A stretch of DNA of 64,000 nt, from NCBI GenBank assembly GCA_014656495.1, contig BNCN01000001.1:930001-994000 (forward strand), read 5' to 3'. Each line of letters opens with the position of its first letter. Position 1 is the first letter of the stretch. The stretch is from Comamonas sp. KCTC 72670 (lineage in GTDB: Bacteria > Myxococcota > Myxococcia > Myxococcales > Myxococcaceae). The notes under the pieces are model-generated. The model was not told the origin of the DNA. It did not search any database and saw only the letters and a program-made list of their open reading frames with translations. The translations under genes and the position numbers were made by a program. Positions 39,074 to 48,596 of this stretch are shown here, one piece after another.

Positions 39074-40810
39074 TCAGGGCGTGGCCTGCCGCACCGGTGA
39101 GGCGGCGTCCTTCTCCAGGACACACATCCACAGCCGGTCCTCCTTCACGCAGTGCGTACCGCGAATGGCGCGGAACTCGTGAAGCCGCTGGGGAATGGAG
39201 AGGTAGATGGTCTCCGGGTCGAGCCTGCCTGCCCGGACGTCGTCATCCAGCCCCAGGCAATACGGCTGCGCGCGTGAATCATCCAACCGCGCCACGTACC
39301 CGCTGTTGAACGTGAGCCCCAGCCGGTAGGCGCGGTACGCCCAGCTGTCGAAGTCCATGGGCCCCGCGCGGCAGCCCCGTCCGGAGCCGTCATGCATCTG
39401 CGGCGGGTAGAACACCAGGTGCTTGCGCCCCACGGCCGCCGCGCGCAGCGCCTCGGACGGCGGCACGTTCCAGGCGGGCCCGTCCTTCGCCAGATGGCCG
39501 CGCCCCAGGTTGACGTCGAAGACCTGCAACGCCAACGCGACGGCCAGCAGCGTGGGCGCCACGGTGGGCCGGGGCAGCCGGATGAGCGCGAGCGCGGAGC
39601 CCAGCGCCAGCAGGTAGTACAGCGGCCACAGGAAGCGGCCCGAGGACCGGAAGGGCTCCACCCACCGCATCACCGGCGCGTAGAGCCGCGACAGGTTCGC
39701 GATGAGCTCGCCTCGCAGGGTGATGTGTGAGGACAGGGCGAAGAAGCCCAGGCCCAGCGCCACCACCGCCAACGGCACCAGCCGGCGCCATTGCCGCGCG
39801 ACGAGCGGCGCGTCCCGGGCCACCAGGATGAGCGCGGCCCAGAGCGCGAAGAGCACGCCCAGGCCCAGATAACCGAAACCCTCGTACTGGGCGCCCTGTC
39901 TCGGCAGCGTGCCGAGGAAGCGAGACCAAGAGAAGTTCTGGTAGCCCAGCGGGTTCACGAAGGCCGCCAGGTCCGCGGAGAACCCGCCGAAGGCGCCGGC
40001 CCCCAGCGTGCGGACCGTGCCCAGATACCCGAGCACGTAGAACAGCACGAGCACCACGCCCACGTTCACCCCGGCGCCCAGCAGCGGCCACCGCCACGGC
40101 AGCCTCCGCTCCAGCGCGGTCCGCGCGCACAGCGACAGCGCGAGCGCCAGCACCATGGCGGCAATCACCGGATGCACGCCCGCGGCGAACACGCACAACG
40201 CCAACGCGAGCCCCAGGGCCTGCTTCGCCTCGCGCGCGTCCCGCTGGGGAATCAGGTGCAGCCCCACCAGGAGGACCAGCGTCCAATGCGCGCACAGGGC
40301 CTCGTGCGCCATGCTCATGCGCGCCAGCAACGTGGGCGACAGCACGAGCAGCCCGCCCACCATCCACTGCTGCGGCACCGTCGCGCCCATCCGCCGGGCC
40401 ACCCAGGCGGCCGAGGCGCCCTGGAGCATCAGGCACAGACACATCCACGGCCCGATGTACTGGAAGTCGACGGGCAACACCGCGGAGAACGGCCGCAACA
40501 GCAATGCCACCCAGGGAATGGCATCCATGTAGCCGAGCGTCGTCCCGAGCGGATGCAGGTAGCCTTCAATGGCGCCCAGCGGGAAGCGCAGGGGCTCGTT
40601 GCGGAAGAACAGCCAGCCCATCAGGTGCTGGCTGAAGTCGTCCCGGAGCAGCCACCCCAGCCGCGTCGGGTCCAACGCCGCCGGGCCGTACATGGCCAGG
40701 AAGGCCAGCAGGCCCACGCCCGCGGCGCCCAGCGGTCCCAGGTGGGTGGTGGCGAACGAGGAAGCCGCCGCTTGGAGGCGCCGCAGCCGCTCGGGCAGGG
40801 CGCGGCTCAC
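39074..40810 (-). CDS. Polytopic membrane protein, DUF6311/GT-C-like
   Basis: A 578-residue integral membrane protein with about 10-11 hydrophobic helices and a C-terminal soluble domain of about 130 residues with two Cys. An acidic pair in LLRDDFSQH lies after the first helix near residue 56-57, as in GT-C-type glycosyltransferases. It is reminiscent of DUF6311, a group of predicted lipid-linked sugar transferases. The sugar and acceptor are unknown. It starts with GTG. Confidence 0.65.
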   Translation of the reverse strand: MSRALPERLRRLQAAASSFATTHLGPLGAAGVGLLAFLAMYGPAALDPTRLGWLLRDDFSQHLMGWLFFRNEPLRFPLGAIEGYLHPLGTTLGYMDAIPWVALLLRPFSAVLPVDFQYIGPWMCLCLMLQGASAAWVARRMGATVPQQWMVGGLLVLSPTLLARMSMAHEALCAHWTLVLLVGLHLIPQRDAREAKQALGLALALCVFAAGVHPVIAAMVLALALSLCARTALERRLPWRWPLLGAGVNVGVVLVLFYVLGYLGTVRTLGAGAFGGFSADLAAFVNPLGYQNFSWSRFLGTLPRQGAQYEGFGYLGLGVLFALWAALILVARDAPLVARQWRRLVPLAVVALGLGFFALSSHITLRGELIANLSRLYAPVMRWVEPFRSSGRFLWPLYYLLALGSALALIRLPRPTVAPTLLAVALALQVFDVNLGRGHLAKDGPAWNVPPSEALRAAAVGRKHLVFYPPQMHDGSGRGCRAGPMDFDSWAYRAYRLGLTFNSGYVARLDDSRAQPYCLGLDDDVRAGRLDPETIYLSIPQRLHEFRAIRGTHCVKEDRLWMCVLEKDAASPVRQATP

Positions 40811-40899
40811 GAAAGGGACTCACACGAGGCTGCGGAAGCAGAGGTGTCGCGCGCTTCGGGCATGGAGCCGCCGCTTGAAGCACAGCCATTTCCAGCGCG

Positions 40900-43800
40900 T
40901 CAAGCAGCCCCGGCGCAAGCAGGAGGGCCGCCAGCCTCCGGGTCCACCGCCTCCACATCGACGGGCTCCGGCGAGAGTCGCCAGAGGGCTTCCTCGATGA
41001 AGTTCGCCGCGCCTCGCAGGTCCGACGACGCGGCCTCCGGCGGCGCGCTCCGGGCCCTGGCGATGCGCTGCCGCACCGAATCGAAGGACCGCTGCGCCCG
41101 GACGGCGTCGTCTCGCGCGGCCCGCGCCTCCGCCAGGTCCACCGACGCGCGCAGCAGGTGGGCCAGCTCGCGCAGCACCGGGTTGTCGAGCAGCTCCGGC
41201 GCGCCCTCCAGCACGACGAAGCTCGCCTCCGCCGCCGAGGCATCACCCACGCACGCCTCCACCACGGCGCGGTACACCGCGAAGCGCAGCACCTGCCCGC
41301 GCGACACCCGGCCCAGCCCGGACACCGCCTCCGACAAGTGGGCCCACGCCTCGCTCCACTCGCCCAGGGCCAGCTCCGCGCGGCCCAGCTCGCCCAGCGC
41401 GGAGCCCTCCAGCAGCCGCTGCCCCAACTGCCGGCCAATCCGCGCCGCCGCCAGCAGGTGCTCGCGCGCATCCTGCGGCCGGCCCTCCTCCAGCAGACAG
41501 CAGCCCAGGTTGAGCCGCGCCAGCGCATGCCCGGCGCGGTCCCCCACGCTGGCCGAGCGCGCCATCGCCTCCTCCAGCAACCCCATGGCCTCGCGGGTGC
41601 GGCCCATCTCGCCAATCGCCACCGCGCAGTTGGTCAGGAAGCCCACCTCGAACGTCACGTCGCCCACGCCGTGGAACAGCGCCTGCGCCGCGCGCAGATG
41701 CGGGATGGCCGCCTCCGCGCCACACCGCGCCTGCTCCACCAAACCCAGGTTCCCCACCGTGTACGCGTCCAGCCACCGGTCGCCGTCGGAGGACAGCTGC
41801 CGGGCCTCGCGCACCAGCTCCCAGGCCTGGGACAGCTCCCCTTCGTGCCGGGCGACAATCGACAGGTCCACCAGCACGCGCTTCTCCCCCGCCACCGCGC
41901 CCAGCCCCCGCAGCGAGCCACGCGCCCACTCCAAATCCTTCCGCGCCGAGTCCAGGTGTCCGGCTTCCAGGAACACCCGGCCTCGCACCGCCACGGCCTC
42001 GGCCACCAACTGGGGCGACACCAGGACCTGCTCCGCCCGCTTCAACGCCGCGTCCAGCCGCTCCAGCAGCAGGCGCACCGGACCTCGGGCCACCACCTCC
42101 GGCTCCAGCGCCACCAGCGCCTCCAGGGCCCGCTCCACGGAGCGGGACGTCGCGGGCGTCACGGCCAGGGCGTTGTCACACGCGGCCAGCAGGTTCTCCC
42201 GCTCCTGCGCCAGCCGCTGGAGGGCCTCCGCGCCGCCCTGGCACCGCACCTGCGCGCGAAGGCTGCGCGCCAACGCGAGGTACCAGTCCGCGTGCCGCTC
42301 CGCGAGCGCCACCTCCGAGCCCTCCTCGCGCAACCGGACCGCGGCGTACTGACGGATGCTCTCGTACTGCCCCAGCCGCACATCGCCGCCGGGCAGCTCC
42401 GCCTCCAGCACGCGCAGCAGCGACTTGGAGCGCAGCGACTGGAGCACGTCCAACACGGCGGGCCCGTCCGGCGGCAGCCCCAGCACCACCTCCGCCGCCT
42501 CCAGCGTGAAGCCGCCGCGGAACACCGAGCACCGCGCCAGCGCCGCCCGCTCCTCCGGCTCCAGCAGGTTCCAGGACCAGTCGATGGCGCCTCGCAGCGT
42601 CGCCTGCCGCGCGCGCCCATCCCGGCGCCCCGCGCGCAGGAGCTCGAAGCGGCGCGACAGCCGCTCGCGCAGCTGGCTCACGCTGAGCAGCGCCATCCGC
42701 GCCGCCGCCAGCTCGATGGCCAGGGCGATGCCATCCAACTGACGCACGATGTCCGCCACGAAGGGCGCCTCGCTCGCGGTCAGCTCGAAGTGCCCCCGCG
42801 CCTCGCGCGCCCTCAACGTGAACAGGCGCACCGCCTCCGAACGGACCAGCTCCTCCAGCCGCGACTCGCCCTCCTCCGGCACCGACAGCGGCGTCAAGTC
42901 CAGCAGCCGCTCTCCCGTCAGCCCCAGCGCCTCGCGCGACGTCGCCAGGAAACGCGCGCGCGGCGCCATCTGCATCCAGCGGCCCAGCGTGGCGGGCACG
43001 TGCTGCACCGCCTGCTCCAGGTTGTCGAGGATGACCAGCACGTCCCCGCAGTCATGCAGCGCGCGCCCCAGCCGCTCCACCGGCTCGGTGGGGTCCCCAT
43101 CCGCGCGCAGGGTGAGGCCCAGCGTCTGCCCCACGGCCAGGCACAGCGCCTCCGCCGTCTGCGCCTCGGACAGCTCACACAGCCAGACGCCGCCCTCCCA
43201 GGTGCCGGACTCCAGCTCCAACGCGCCCAGGAAGGTCGCCAGCCGCGTCTTGCCCATGCCCCCGGGCCCCAACACCGTCAGCAGCCGCGCGCCCTCCGCC
43301 AGCCAGCGGCGGAGCACGCCCAGCTCCGCGCACCGGCCCACCAGCCCGTCCTGGAGCACCGGCACGTTGCCCTGCCTGTCCCGCGGCGCGCGCGGCACAC
43401 CGAAGCGGCGCTCCGACAGATGCGCGGGCAGCACCTCCACCAGCGCCACGGCGTCGTCGATGCCCTTCAGCCGGAACGCGCCCAGCGGCCGCACCGCGGG
43501 ACGGCCCAGCGCCTCCACGGCCTGCGCGGCCTGCGCCCAGGCGCTCCCACTCACCAGCACCTGCCCACCATGTCCCGCGGCGGCCACGCGCGCCGCCACG
43601 TTCACCATGCGGCCCAGGTAGTCGGTGCGGCCGGAGCGCTCATCCAGGCGGCACTCGGGCTCCCCCACGTGCACGCCCATGCGCACCCGCAGCCCCCGGA
43701 ACAGCAGGCCTCGCGGCCCCACCTCCTCCGCCGCCTCTGGCTGCGAGAGCAGGTCCACGGGCCAGGCCGCGCACAGCAGCGCCTCCTGTGCCTCCAGGCA

Positions 43801-44103
43801 CCACCCCAGCGCATCCAGCACGGAGGGGAACGCGATCATGAAGGAGTCACCCTGCGTCTTCACCTCGTAGCCGGTGCTGCCCACCAGCAGCGAGCGCAGG
43901 ACACGGTCATGGACCTCCAGCGCGGCGCGCATGCCCGCGCCACACCGCTCCCACAGCCGCGTGGAGCCTTGAACGTCGGTGAAGACCAGGGCCACCGAAC
44001 CTTCGGGAGGCATCGTCGAGGCCACCTGCTGTTCATGGCCGGGCAGAGCCCTCAGCATGCTCGTCACCGAGCCTGCCAACCTTCTTGAGGACCCATCACC
44101 CAT
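40900..44103 (-). CDS. Class III cyclase domain - STAND ATPase - TPR signalling protein
   Basis: A 1067-residue multidomain regulator. An N-terminal class III nucleotide cyclase domain (about 35-225) has both metal Asp residues (FTDVQGST and TQGDSFMIAF), a substrate Lys in VKTQGD, and Asn/Arg in VNVAAR, so it may be catalytically active. A STAND-type ATPase follows with Walker A GPGGMGKT near 280, Walker B LVILDNLEQ near 350 and a TSRE sensor. The C-terminal half is TPR-like repeats. The start at 44103 has GGAG about 8 bases upstream and fits better than the frame's first possible start. There is no DNA-binding domain. Confidence 0.85.
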   Translation of the reverse strand: MGDGSSRRLAGSVTSMLRALPGHEQQVASTMPPEGSVALVFTDVQGSTRLWERCGAGMRAALEVHDRVLRSLLVGSTGYEVKTQGDSFMIAFPSVLDALGWCLEAQEALLCAAWPVDLLSQPEAAEEVGPRGLLFRGLRVRMGVHVGEPECRLDERSGRTDYLGRMVNVAARVAAAGHGGQVLVSGSAWAQAAQAVEALGRPAVRPLGAFRLKGIDDAVALVEVLPAHLSERRFGVPRAPRDRQGNVPVLQDGLVGRCAELGVLRRWLAEGARLLTVLGPGGMGKTRLATFLGALELESGTWEGGVWLCELSEAQTAEALCLAVGQTLGLTLRADGDPTEPVERLGRALHDCGDVLVILDNLEQAVQHVPATLGRWMQMAPRARFLATSREALGLTGERLLDLTPLSVPEEGESRLEELVRSEAVRLFTLRAREARGHFELTASEAPFVADIVRQLDGIALAIELAAARMALLSVSQLRERLSRRFELLRAGRRDGRARQATLRGAIDWSWNLLEPEERAALARCSVFRGGFTLEAAEVVLGLPPDGPAVLDVLQSLRSKSLLRVLEAELPGGDVRLGQYESIRQYAAVRLREEGSEVALAERHADWYLALARSLRAQVRCQGGAEALQRLAQERENLLAACDNALAVTPATSRSVERALEALVALEPEVVARGPVRLLLERLDAALKRAEQVLVSPQLVAEAVAVRGRVFLEAGHLDSARKDLEWARGSLRGLGAVAGEKRVLVDLSIVARHEGELSQAWELVREARQLSSDGDRWLDAYTVGNLGLVEQARCGAEAAIPHLRAAQALFHGVGDVTFEVGFLTNCAVAIGEMGRTREAMGLLEEAMARSASVGDRAGHALARLNLGCCLLEEGRPQDAREHLLAAARIGRQLGQRLLEGSALGELGRAELALGEWSEAWAHLSEAVSGLGRVSRGQVLRFAVYRAVVEACVGDASAAEASFVVLEGAPELLDNPVLRELAHLLRASVDLAEARAARDDAVRAQRSFDSVRQRIARARSAPPEAASSDLRGAANFIEEALWRLSPEPVDVEAVDPEAGGPPACAGAA

Positions 44104-44479
44104 CGCACGCTCCTGCGATGCCAGTTCCCGCTGAAGAGATGACACCACGCGGAGCGCACGCAGCCCATGCGCGCCGGGCACATGCTCCGGGCCTCAACAC
44201 AGGCAGCATCCATCAACCGACGGAAGCCCGCGGCCGCGTCCACAACGCCACGGCGCACCCGCCCCCCAAGGCACGTCCACAACGGCCCGCGGCGCGCGCG
44301 CCCACAGGGCTCGACTGTCCGCGATTGCAAACATCACCCGTGGGTGCTGGTTGACCGCACGCATCACCGGCGCAATTTTGCGCGCCGGCCACCCTGCCGC
44401 ATGCCCGCACGTCTCGACTGGCCGTGACCGGAGCTCGCACCGCGAGCCGCCCGGCGACCTGGACCCACTTGGGGAGTCG
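44104..44479. other. Divergent intergenic region with promoter-like elements
   Basis: A 376-bp gap between two divergent genes. It includes a 10-bp direct repeat GTCCACAACG (44238-44247 and 44275-44284) and, nearer the lipoprotein gene, a TTGACC with an inverted repeat, listed separately. No gene is recognised. Confidence 0.5.
44351..44388 (+). promoter_or_regulatory. Promoter/operator candidate upstream of the NGLSF lipoprotein
   Basis: TTGACC at 44351-44356 is followed, 17 bp later, by the AATTTT in the middle of an inverted repeat. The inner arms are GCGCAA (44370-44375) and TTGCGC (44378-44383); the outer CCGGCGC (44367) and GCGCCGG (44382) also match. An operator overlapping a -10 region is the simplest reading. 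Confidence 0.35.
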
Positions 44480-45406
44480 ATGAAAAAGCCACTGTTCGCG
44501 AAGACGTTTCCGCTGCTCGCCGTGACGGCGTTGGGCCTGACGGGCTGTGAGCCCCTGACGCCGGAAGCACCGCTCCCCGTGGGTGCCCAGGCGCAGCCGC
44601 AGGAGTCCCTCAACGGGCTGTCCTTCAATGGGCTGTCCTTCAACGGCCTGTCGTTCAATGGGCTGTCATTCAACGGCCTGTCGTTCAATGGCCTGTCGTC
44701 GACGGCCTTCACCACCTGGTTCCAGTCCAACCCCGCCCTGGCCGACATGGCCATGCGCTACGTGGTCCGCTGCGCGGTGCCCGAAGGCCAGACGCGCACC
44801 TTCACCTCGCCGTCCACCAGCGCGCAGTACACCTGGGAAGGCGGGCTGGGACTGGCGCCGGGCTGGGCGGCGGGCAACGCGGCCACGCTGGCCGAGCAGC
44901 AAATCGTCTCCGCGTGCCTGGCGGCCCATGGCAACCGGCTGGGGGAGTCGCTGCACATCTCCGTGCTCGGCCGGGACGCCGCTGGGGACGTCATCCCCTA
45001 CACGGCGGAGGAGATCATCACCTACTCCCGCAAGGAGTCATGCTTCTTCGGCAACCTCTTCAGCGGCGAGGAGGGCCTCTACGTGGCCGCGGAGCGCGCG
45101 CCCCTGGGCCCCCAGGAGAGCACCTCCCGCGCGTGCGCGGGCCTGCTCGACAACGGCACGGAGACCGACGTGCCGTGTGCCCCCATGGTGCACGTGGGCG
45201 ACTGTACGTCCCACTGCACGCTGGACGAAGGCGGGCTCTTCTTCGCCTCCTGCACGGCGGGCGGCGTCACCTACCTCCCCATCACCACGCGGCTGTCCCC
45301 CGCGGATGTGAATCAATGTGGGGACGGGGTGTGCCAGGCCACCGAAAGCTGCGGCACCTCCCACCGGTACGACAGCTGCGCACTCGATTGCGGCCCGTGT
45401 CCGTGA
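44480..45406 (+). CDS. Lipoprotein with tandem Asn-Gly-Leu-Ser-Phe repeats
   Basis: A 308-residue lipoprotein. The signal peptide ends in LTGC (Cys near 23). After a short linker come five complete NGLSF repeats and a partial sixth (about residues 45-73), encoded by nearly identical 15-bp units. The rest is an extracellular domain with at least ten Cys, probably disulfide-bonded, ending in a CGDGVCQATESC segment seen at the ends of other myxobacterial secreted proteins. GGGGAG three bases before the ATG sets the start. Function unknown; surface attachment or binding is possible. Confidence 0.75.
   Translation: MKKPLFAKTFPLLAVTALGLTGCEPLTPEAPLPVGAQAQPQESLNGLSFNGLSFNGLSFNGLSFNGLSFNGLSSTAFTTWFQSNPALADMAMRYVVRCAVPEGQTRTFTSPSTSAQYTWEGGLGLAPGWAAGNAATLAEQQIVSACLAAHGNRLGESLHISVLGRDAAGDVIPYTAEEIITYSRKESCFFGNLFSGEEGLYVAAERAPLGPQESTSRACAGLLDNGTETDVPCAPMVHVGDCTSHCTLDEGGLFFASCTAGGVTYLPITTRLSPADVNQCGDGVCQATESCGTSHRYDSCALDCGPCP
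44612..44698 (+). repeat. 15-bp coding tandem repeat (5.8 copies)
   Basis: Units of the form AAyGGsCTGTCnTTC repeat head to tail from 44612, in frame, each giving Asn-Gly-Leu-Ser-Phe. The units differ only at third codon positions. Recent slippage or recombination is the likely source of such a regular array. Confidence 0.85.
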
Positions 45407-45413
45407 GGCGGTG

Positions 45414-45436
45414 AGCGTCACCTGGCTGACGCTTTT
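45414..45436 (+). terminator. Intrinsic terminator of the NGLSF lipoprotein gene
   Basis: A 7-bp perfect stem AGCGTCA (45414-45420) / TGACGCT (45427-45433) with a 6-nt loop, followed by TTT, begins 8 bases after the stop codon. Confidence 0.75.
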
Positions 45437-45519
45437 CGCAGCGCCGCCCGAGGAATGCATTGGAAGGTGCATGGACGTGACTACTTCCCTGGAACCCCTT
45501 TGCAGGTGGTTCCGCACCC

Positions 45520-46776
45520 ATGCACCTCACCCCTCCCCACATCACCCTTCGCCTGCCGTGCGCGCTGCTCCTCGCGAGCGTGCTGCTGGCCTCGCCGTCC
45601 CACGCCCAGACCACGCCGCTGGAGGACAACAACACCATCACCGCGGGCTACATCGAGCTGGCCTACGACTTCGGCGGCCTGCTGGACCCCACGCTCACCC
45701 CGGGGGGGACCAGCGCCGTGCGCCCCAACTGGTTCGTCTTCGCGCCGCACGCCTCCCGCACCGGCGGTCAGGGCCTGCTGGGCGCGTCCCTGGCCCGCAG
45801 CATCATCCGCGTCGCGCGGGGCCAGCCCTCCCTGTCGCTCCAGCAGGCGCTGGGGCGCGTGGGCCTCACGGGCACCCTGCACCTCTCCGTGGAGCAGCTG
45901 GGCCTGCGCCTCGTGCTGTCCGGCCTGCCCTTCGACGCCGCGGCGTCGCTCGCCTCGCTCACCACGGCCATGAATGGCGCGGCCCTGCTGGACCCGCGCA
46001 CGCTGTTCATCACCACGGCCCGCCTCACCGCGCTCTACGCGAGCGCGCCCGGCGTGCATCCGCTCGACAAGGCGGAGCGCGTGGTGGACACGCTGGAGCG
46101 CACGCTCAACGAGAGCAACCTCGCCATCTTCTCGGACATCGGCGGCTCGGGGCGCCTCTACATGAACTGGCGCGCGGGCGCGGGCGCGGTGACGCCCGAG
46201 CGCGTGCTGACGGAGTTCACCCTGGTGGACGCGGTGCCCGCGCAGTCCCGGCAGGCGTTCGACTACGCGCTCGCCCATGCCTTCGACACGCCGCGCCCGT
46301 TCCGGTTCAACACCCTCTTCCCGGGCATGCACTGGAAGAGCCTGCTGGTGGCGGCCTTCGCCCTGTACGAAGAGGCCCGCCTGGCGCCCACGCCCGCCGC
46401 GCGCGACGCGCTGATCGCCCTGGGCAACAACTACATCGCCTGGCGCGAGCAGCACGACATGGCGCAGCCCGTCTTCTCGCCCGCCGTCCAGCGCCCGGAC
46501 GAAGTGTCGCGCGTCGAGCTGCTGCGGACCCTCACCCCGCTCCTGTCCACGGACTTCGGGACGATGACGTGGACCTACGCGGACTTCGCCTACAGCCAGG
46601 GGGACCGGGACGGCAACCCGCTCACCTCGCCGCCCACTGAGTACAACTGGGCCGTCTTCTGGGACCGCTGGACGGGCATCCTCTTCGCCTTCGACGCGGC
46701 CTATCTTCAGCCCACGGCGCTCTGGGTCATGCCTGAACCCCTGGTGGACCCCACGGCGGAAGCGAACGGAGGCTGA
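45520..46776 (+). CDS. Secreted protein of unknown function
   Basis: A 418-residue protein with a signal peptide (LPCALLLASVLLASPSHAQ). The mature part is a globular mix of helices and strands; no enzyme motif was found. It is followed after 6 bp by the histidine kinase, so the two may be co-transcribed. A short inverted repeat (GGAACC 45491 / GGTTCC 45508) lies just ahead of the start. Upstream AGGTGG may be the ribosome binding site. Confidence 0.7.
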   Translation: MHLTPPHITLRLPCALLLASVLLASPSHAQTTPLEDNNTITAGYIELAYDFGGLLDPTLTPGGTSAVRPNWFVFAPHASRTGGQGLLGASLARSIIRVARGQPSLSLQQALGRVGLTGTLHLSVEQLGLRLVLSGLPFDAAASLASLTTAMNGAALLDPRTLFITTARLTALYASAPGVHPLDKAERVVDTLERTLNESNLAIFSDIGGSGRLYMNWRAGAGAVTPERVLTEFTLVDAVPAQSRQAFDYALAHAFDTPRPFRFNTLFPGMHWKSLLVAAFALYEEARLAPTPAARDALIALGNNYIAWREQHDMAQPVFSPAVQRPDEVSRVELLRTLTPLLSTDFGTMTWTYADFAYSQGDRDGNPLTSPPTEYNWAVFWDRWTGILFAFDAAYLQPTALWVMPEPLVDPTAEANGG

Positions 46777-46782
46777 GCGCGC

Positions 46783-48474
46783 ATGGGCGAGTCGGGGCCT
46801 CGGGGGGGCCGAAAGCGCGGACGGAGGGACCGGAACCACGCGCAGCGTGACGCACCGCGCGCGCCCGCGAGTCCCGAGCCAGACGGCTTGACGCCTCCGG
46901 GAGGCCAGGAGACGTTCCCAGGGCCCATGAGACTCGCTCCGTCTTCCGAGCCCGGCCGTCCCTCGGAGCAGGCCCCCCTCACCGAGTTGCCCGCCCACGC
47001 CGCCGACCAGGCCGCCCTGTCCGCCGAGGCCCGCCTGTGTGTGCTGCAGGAGATGATGGGGGAGGCCTTCTTCACGCTGGATGCCCAGGGCCGGGTGCGG
47101 GAGCTGAACGCGCGCGCCGCCGCCCTGCTGGGGCTGCCGGCCGAGCAGGTGCGCGGCCAGGAGCCCTGGCTGGCCCGGCCCGAGCTGACGGGCACGGTGT
47201 TGCACGAACGGCTGATGGCGGCGCTCACGGCGCGCGAAGGCGGGCGCTTCCTCGCGGAGCTGCCCTCGCGGATCTGGCTGGAGGTCACCGTCCGCGCGGT
47301 GGGCGACGAGACGTGGGTGCTCGCCACGGACATCACCCAGCGGCAGCACGCCGAGAGCGAGGCGACGCGCATCGAGGAGCGCTTCCGGCAGATGGGCGAG
47401 CGCTTCCAGGTGGCGCTCGACTCCGCGCAGATGGCCGTCTGGGAGACGAACCTCGTCACCGGGCAGGTGTTCCGCTCCGAGGCGCATGACCGGCTCTACG
47501 GCTACGCGCAGCCGCAGGCGGTGTGGACCCACGAGATGTTCCTCGCCTCCATCCATCCGGATGACCGCGCGGAGGTGGAGGCCCAGGTCGCCACGCTCTC
47601 CACCCAGCACGTGGACGCCTACACCTCCACCTTCCGCACGTGCTGGCCGGACGGCAGCTGGCACTGGCTCACCAGCCGCGCCCGGGTCATTCGCGATGCC
47701 TCCGGCAACGTCGCCGTGGTGCGCGGAGCCATCCTGGACATCACCGCGCTGAAGGAGACGGAGGCCGCGCTGCAGGAGGCCGTGCGCACCCGGGACGACT
47801 TCCTGTCCATGGCCAGCCATGAGCTGCGCACGCCGCTCACCTCGCTGCGGCTCCAGGTCCAGACGCTGCGGCGCCTGGGGGACACCACCCCCAACCAGCC
47901 GCTGGGCTCGGACAAGGTGGTGGGGAAGCTGGACAACACGGAGCGCCAGCTCCGCCGGCTGGGCGCGCTGGTTGACAACCTGCTGGATGTCAGCCGCATC
48001 CAGACGGGCAAGTTGGACTTCCAGTTCTCCGAAGGGGACCTGGCGCAGGTGGTGACGGACGTCGTCTCCCGCTTCACGGAGGAGGCGCGGCTGGCGGGCG
48101 TGGCGCTGGACACGCACGTGGAGCCCTCGGCGCGGGGCCGCTTCGACCGGCTGCGCATGGAGCAGGTGCTGAGCAACCTGCTCAGCAACGCCTTCCGCTA
48201 TGGCGCGGGCAAACCCGTGAAGGTGTCGCTGACGTGTGAGCCCGCGGCCATCCGCGTCGTGGTGCAGGACAGCGGGCCGGGCATCCCCGCGGCGGACCGG
48301 GACCGCGTCTTCGAGCGCTTCACGCAGGGCGACAACGCCCAGCGGCGCGGCGGCCTGGGGCTGGGGCTTCACATCGTCCGGCAAATCGTCGAGGCCCACG
48401 GGGGGCGCGTCCACGTGGAGGAGACCCCCGGCGGCGGCGCGTCCTTCGTGGTGGATTTGCCACGCGAGGCCTGA
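46783..48474 (+). CDS. Cytoplasmic PAS-domain sensor histidine kinase
   Basis: A 563-residue histidine kinase. After a basic N-terminal 40 residues come two PAS domains (about 85-190 and 205-325), then HisKA with the phosphorylated His in SHELRTPL near 346, and HATPase with the N box (LSNLLSNAFRYG), G1 DSGPGIP, F box VFERF and G2 GGLGLGLHIV. There is no transmembrane segment, so it probably senses an internal signal. No response regulator is adjacent. GGAGG about 10 bases upstream supports the first ATG. Confidence 0.9.
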   Translation: MGESGPRGGRKRGRRDRNHAQRDAPRAPASPEPDGLTPPGGQETFPGPMRLAPSSEPGRPSEQAPLTELPAHAADQAALSAEARLCVLQEMMGEAFFTLDAQGRVRELNARAAALLGLPAEQVRGQEPWLARPELTGTVLHERLMAALTAREGGRFLAELPSRIWLEVTVRAVGDETWVLATDITQRQHAESEATRIEERFRQMGERFQVALDSAQMAVWETNLVTGQVFRSEAHDRLYGYAQPQAVWTHEMFLASIHPDDRAEVEAQVATLSTQHVDAYTSTFRTCWPDGSWHWLTSRARVIRDASGNVAVVRGAILDITALKETEAALQEAVRTRDDFLSMASHELRTPLTSLRLQVQTLRRLGDTTPNQPLGSDKVVGKLDNTERQLRRLGALVDNLLDVSRIQTGKLDFQFSEGDLAQVVTDVVSRFTEEARLAGVALDTHVEPSARGRFDRLRMEQVLSNLLSNAFRYGAGKPVKVSLTCEPAAIRVVVQDSGPGIPAADRDRVFERFTQGDNAQRRGGLGLGLHIVRQIVEAHGGRVHVEETPGGGASFVVDLPREA

Positions 48475-48564
48475 CCCGCGGGCACCCCGCATATCCTCCG
48501 CTTTCTTACACGTGACGCCTTCCGGGAAGGACTTGGCGCCGGAACGGAATCAGGACTCGGGCAT

Positions 48565-48596
48565 CATTCCGTCACGGTTCGGCGTGCGACGGAATG
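48565..48596. repeat. Inverted repeat ahead of a hypothetical gene
   Basis: Nine-base arms CATTCCGTC (48565-48573) and GACGGAATG (48588-48596) are perfectly complementary across 14 nt. A further ACGGAAT lies at 48544. It sits 17 bp before the next gene's start and could be an operator. Confidence 0.5.

Noticed and set aside
39791-44088. Long plus-strand frames opposite the DUF6311-like and cyclase-STAND-TPR genes
   Set aside because: Arg/Gln/His- or Ser/Ala-rich products with no domain; the minus strand encodes recognised domains with good start signals.
44612-44698. Classical pentapeptide-repeat protein (MfpA/Qnr type)
   Set aside because: The unit NGLSF does not fit the A(D/N)LxX pattern and covers only about 29 residues.
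48136-48474. Hybrid kinase with receiver domain after the HATPase
   Set aside because: The reading frame ends right after the G2 box; no receiver is encoded in frame or next door.
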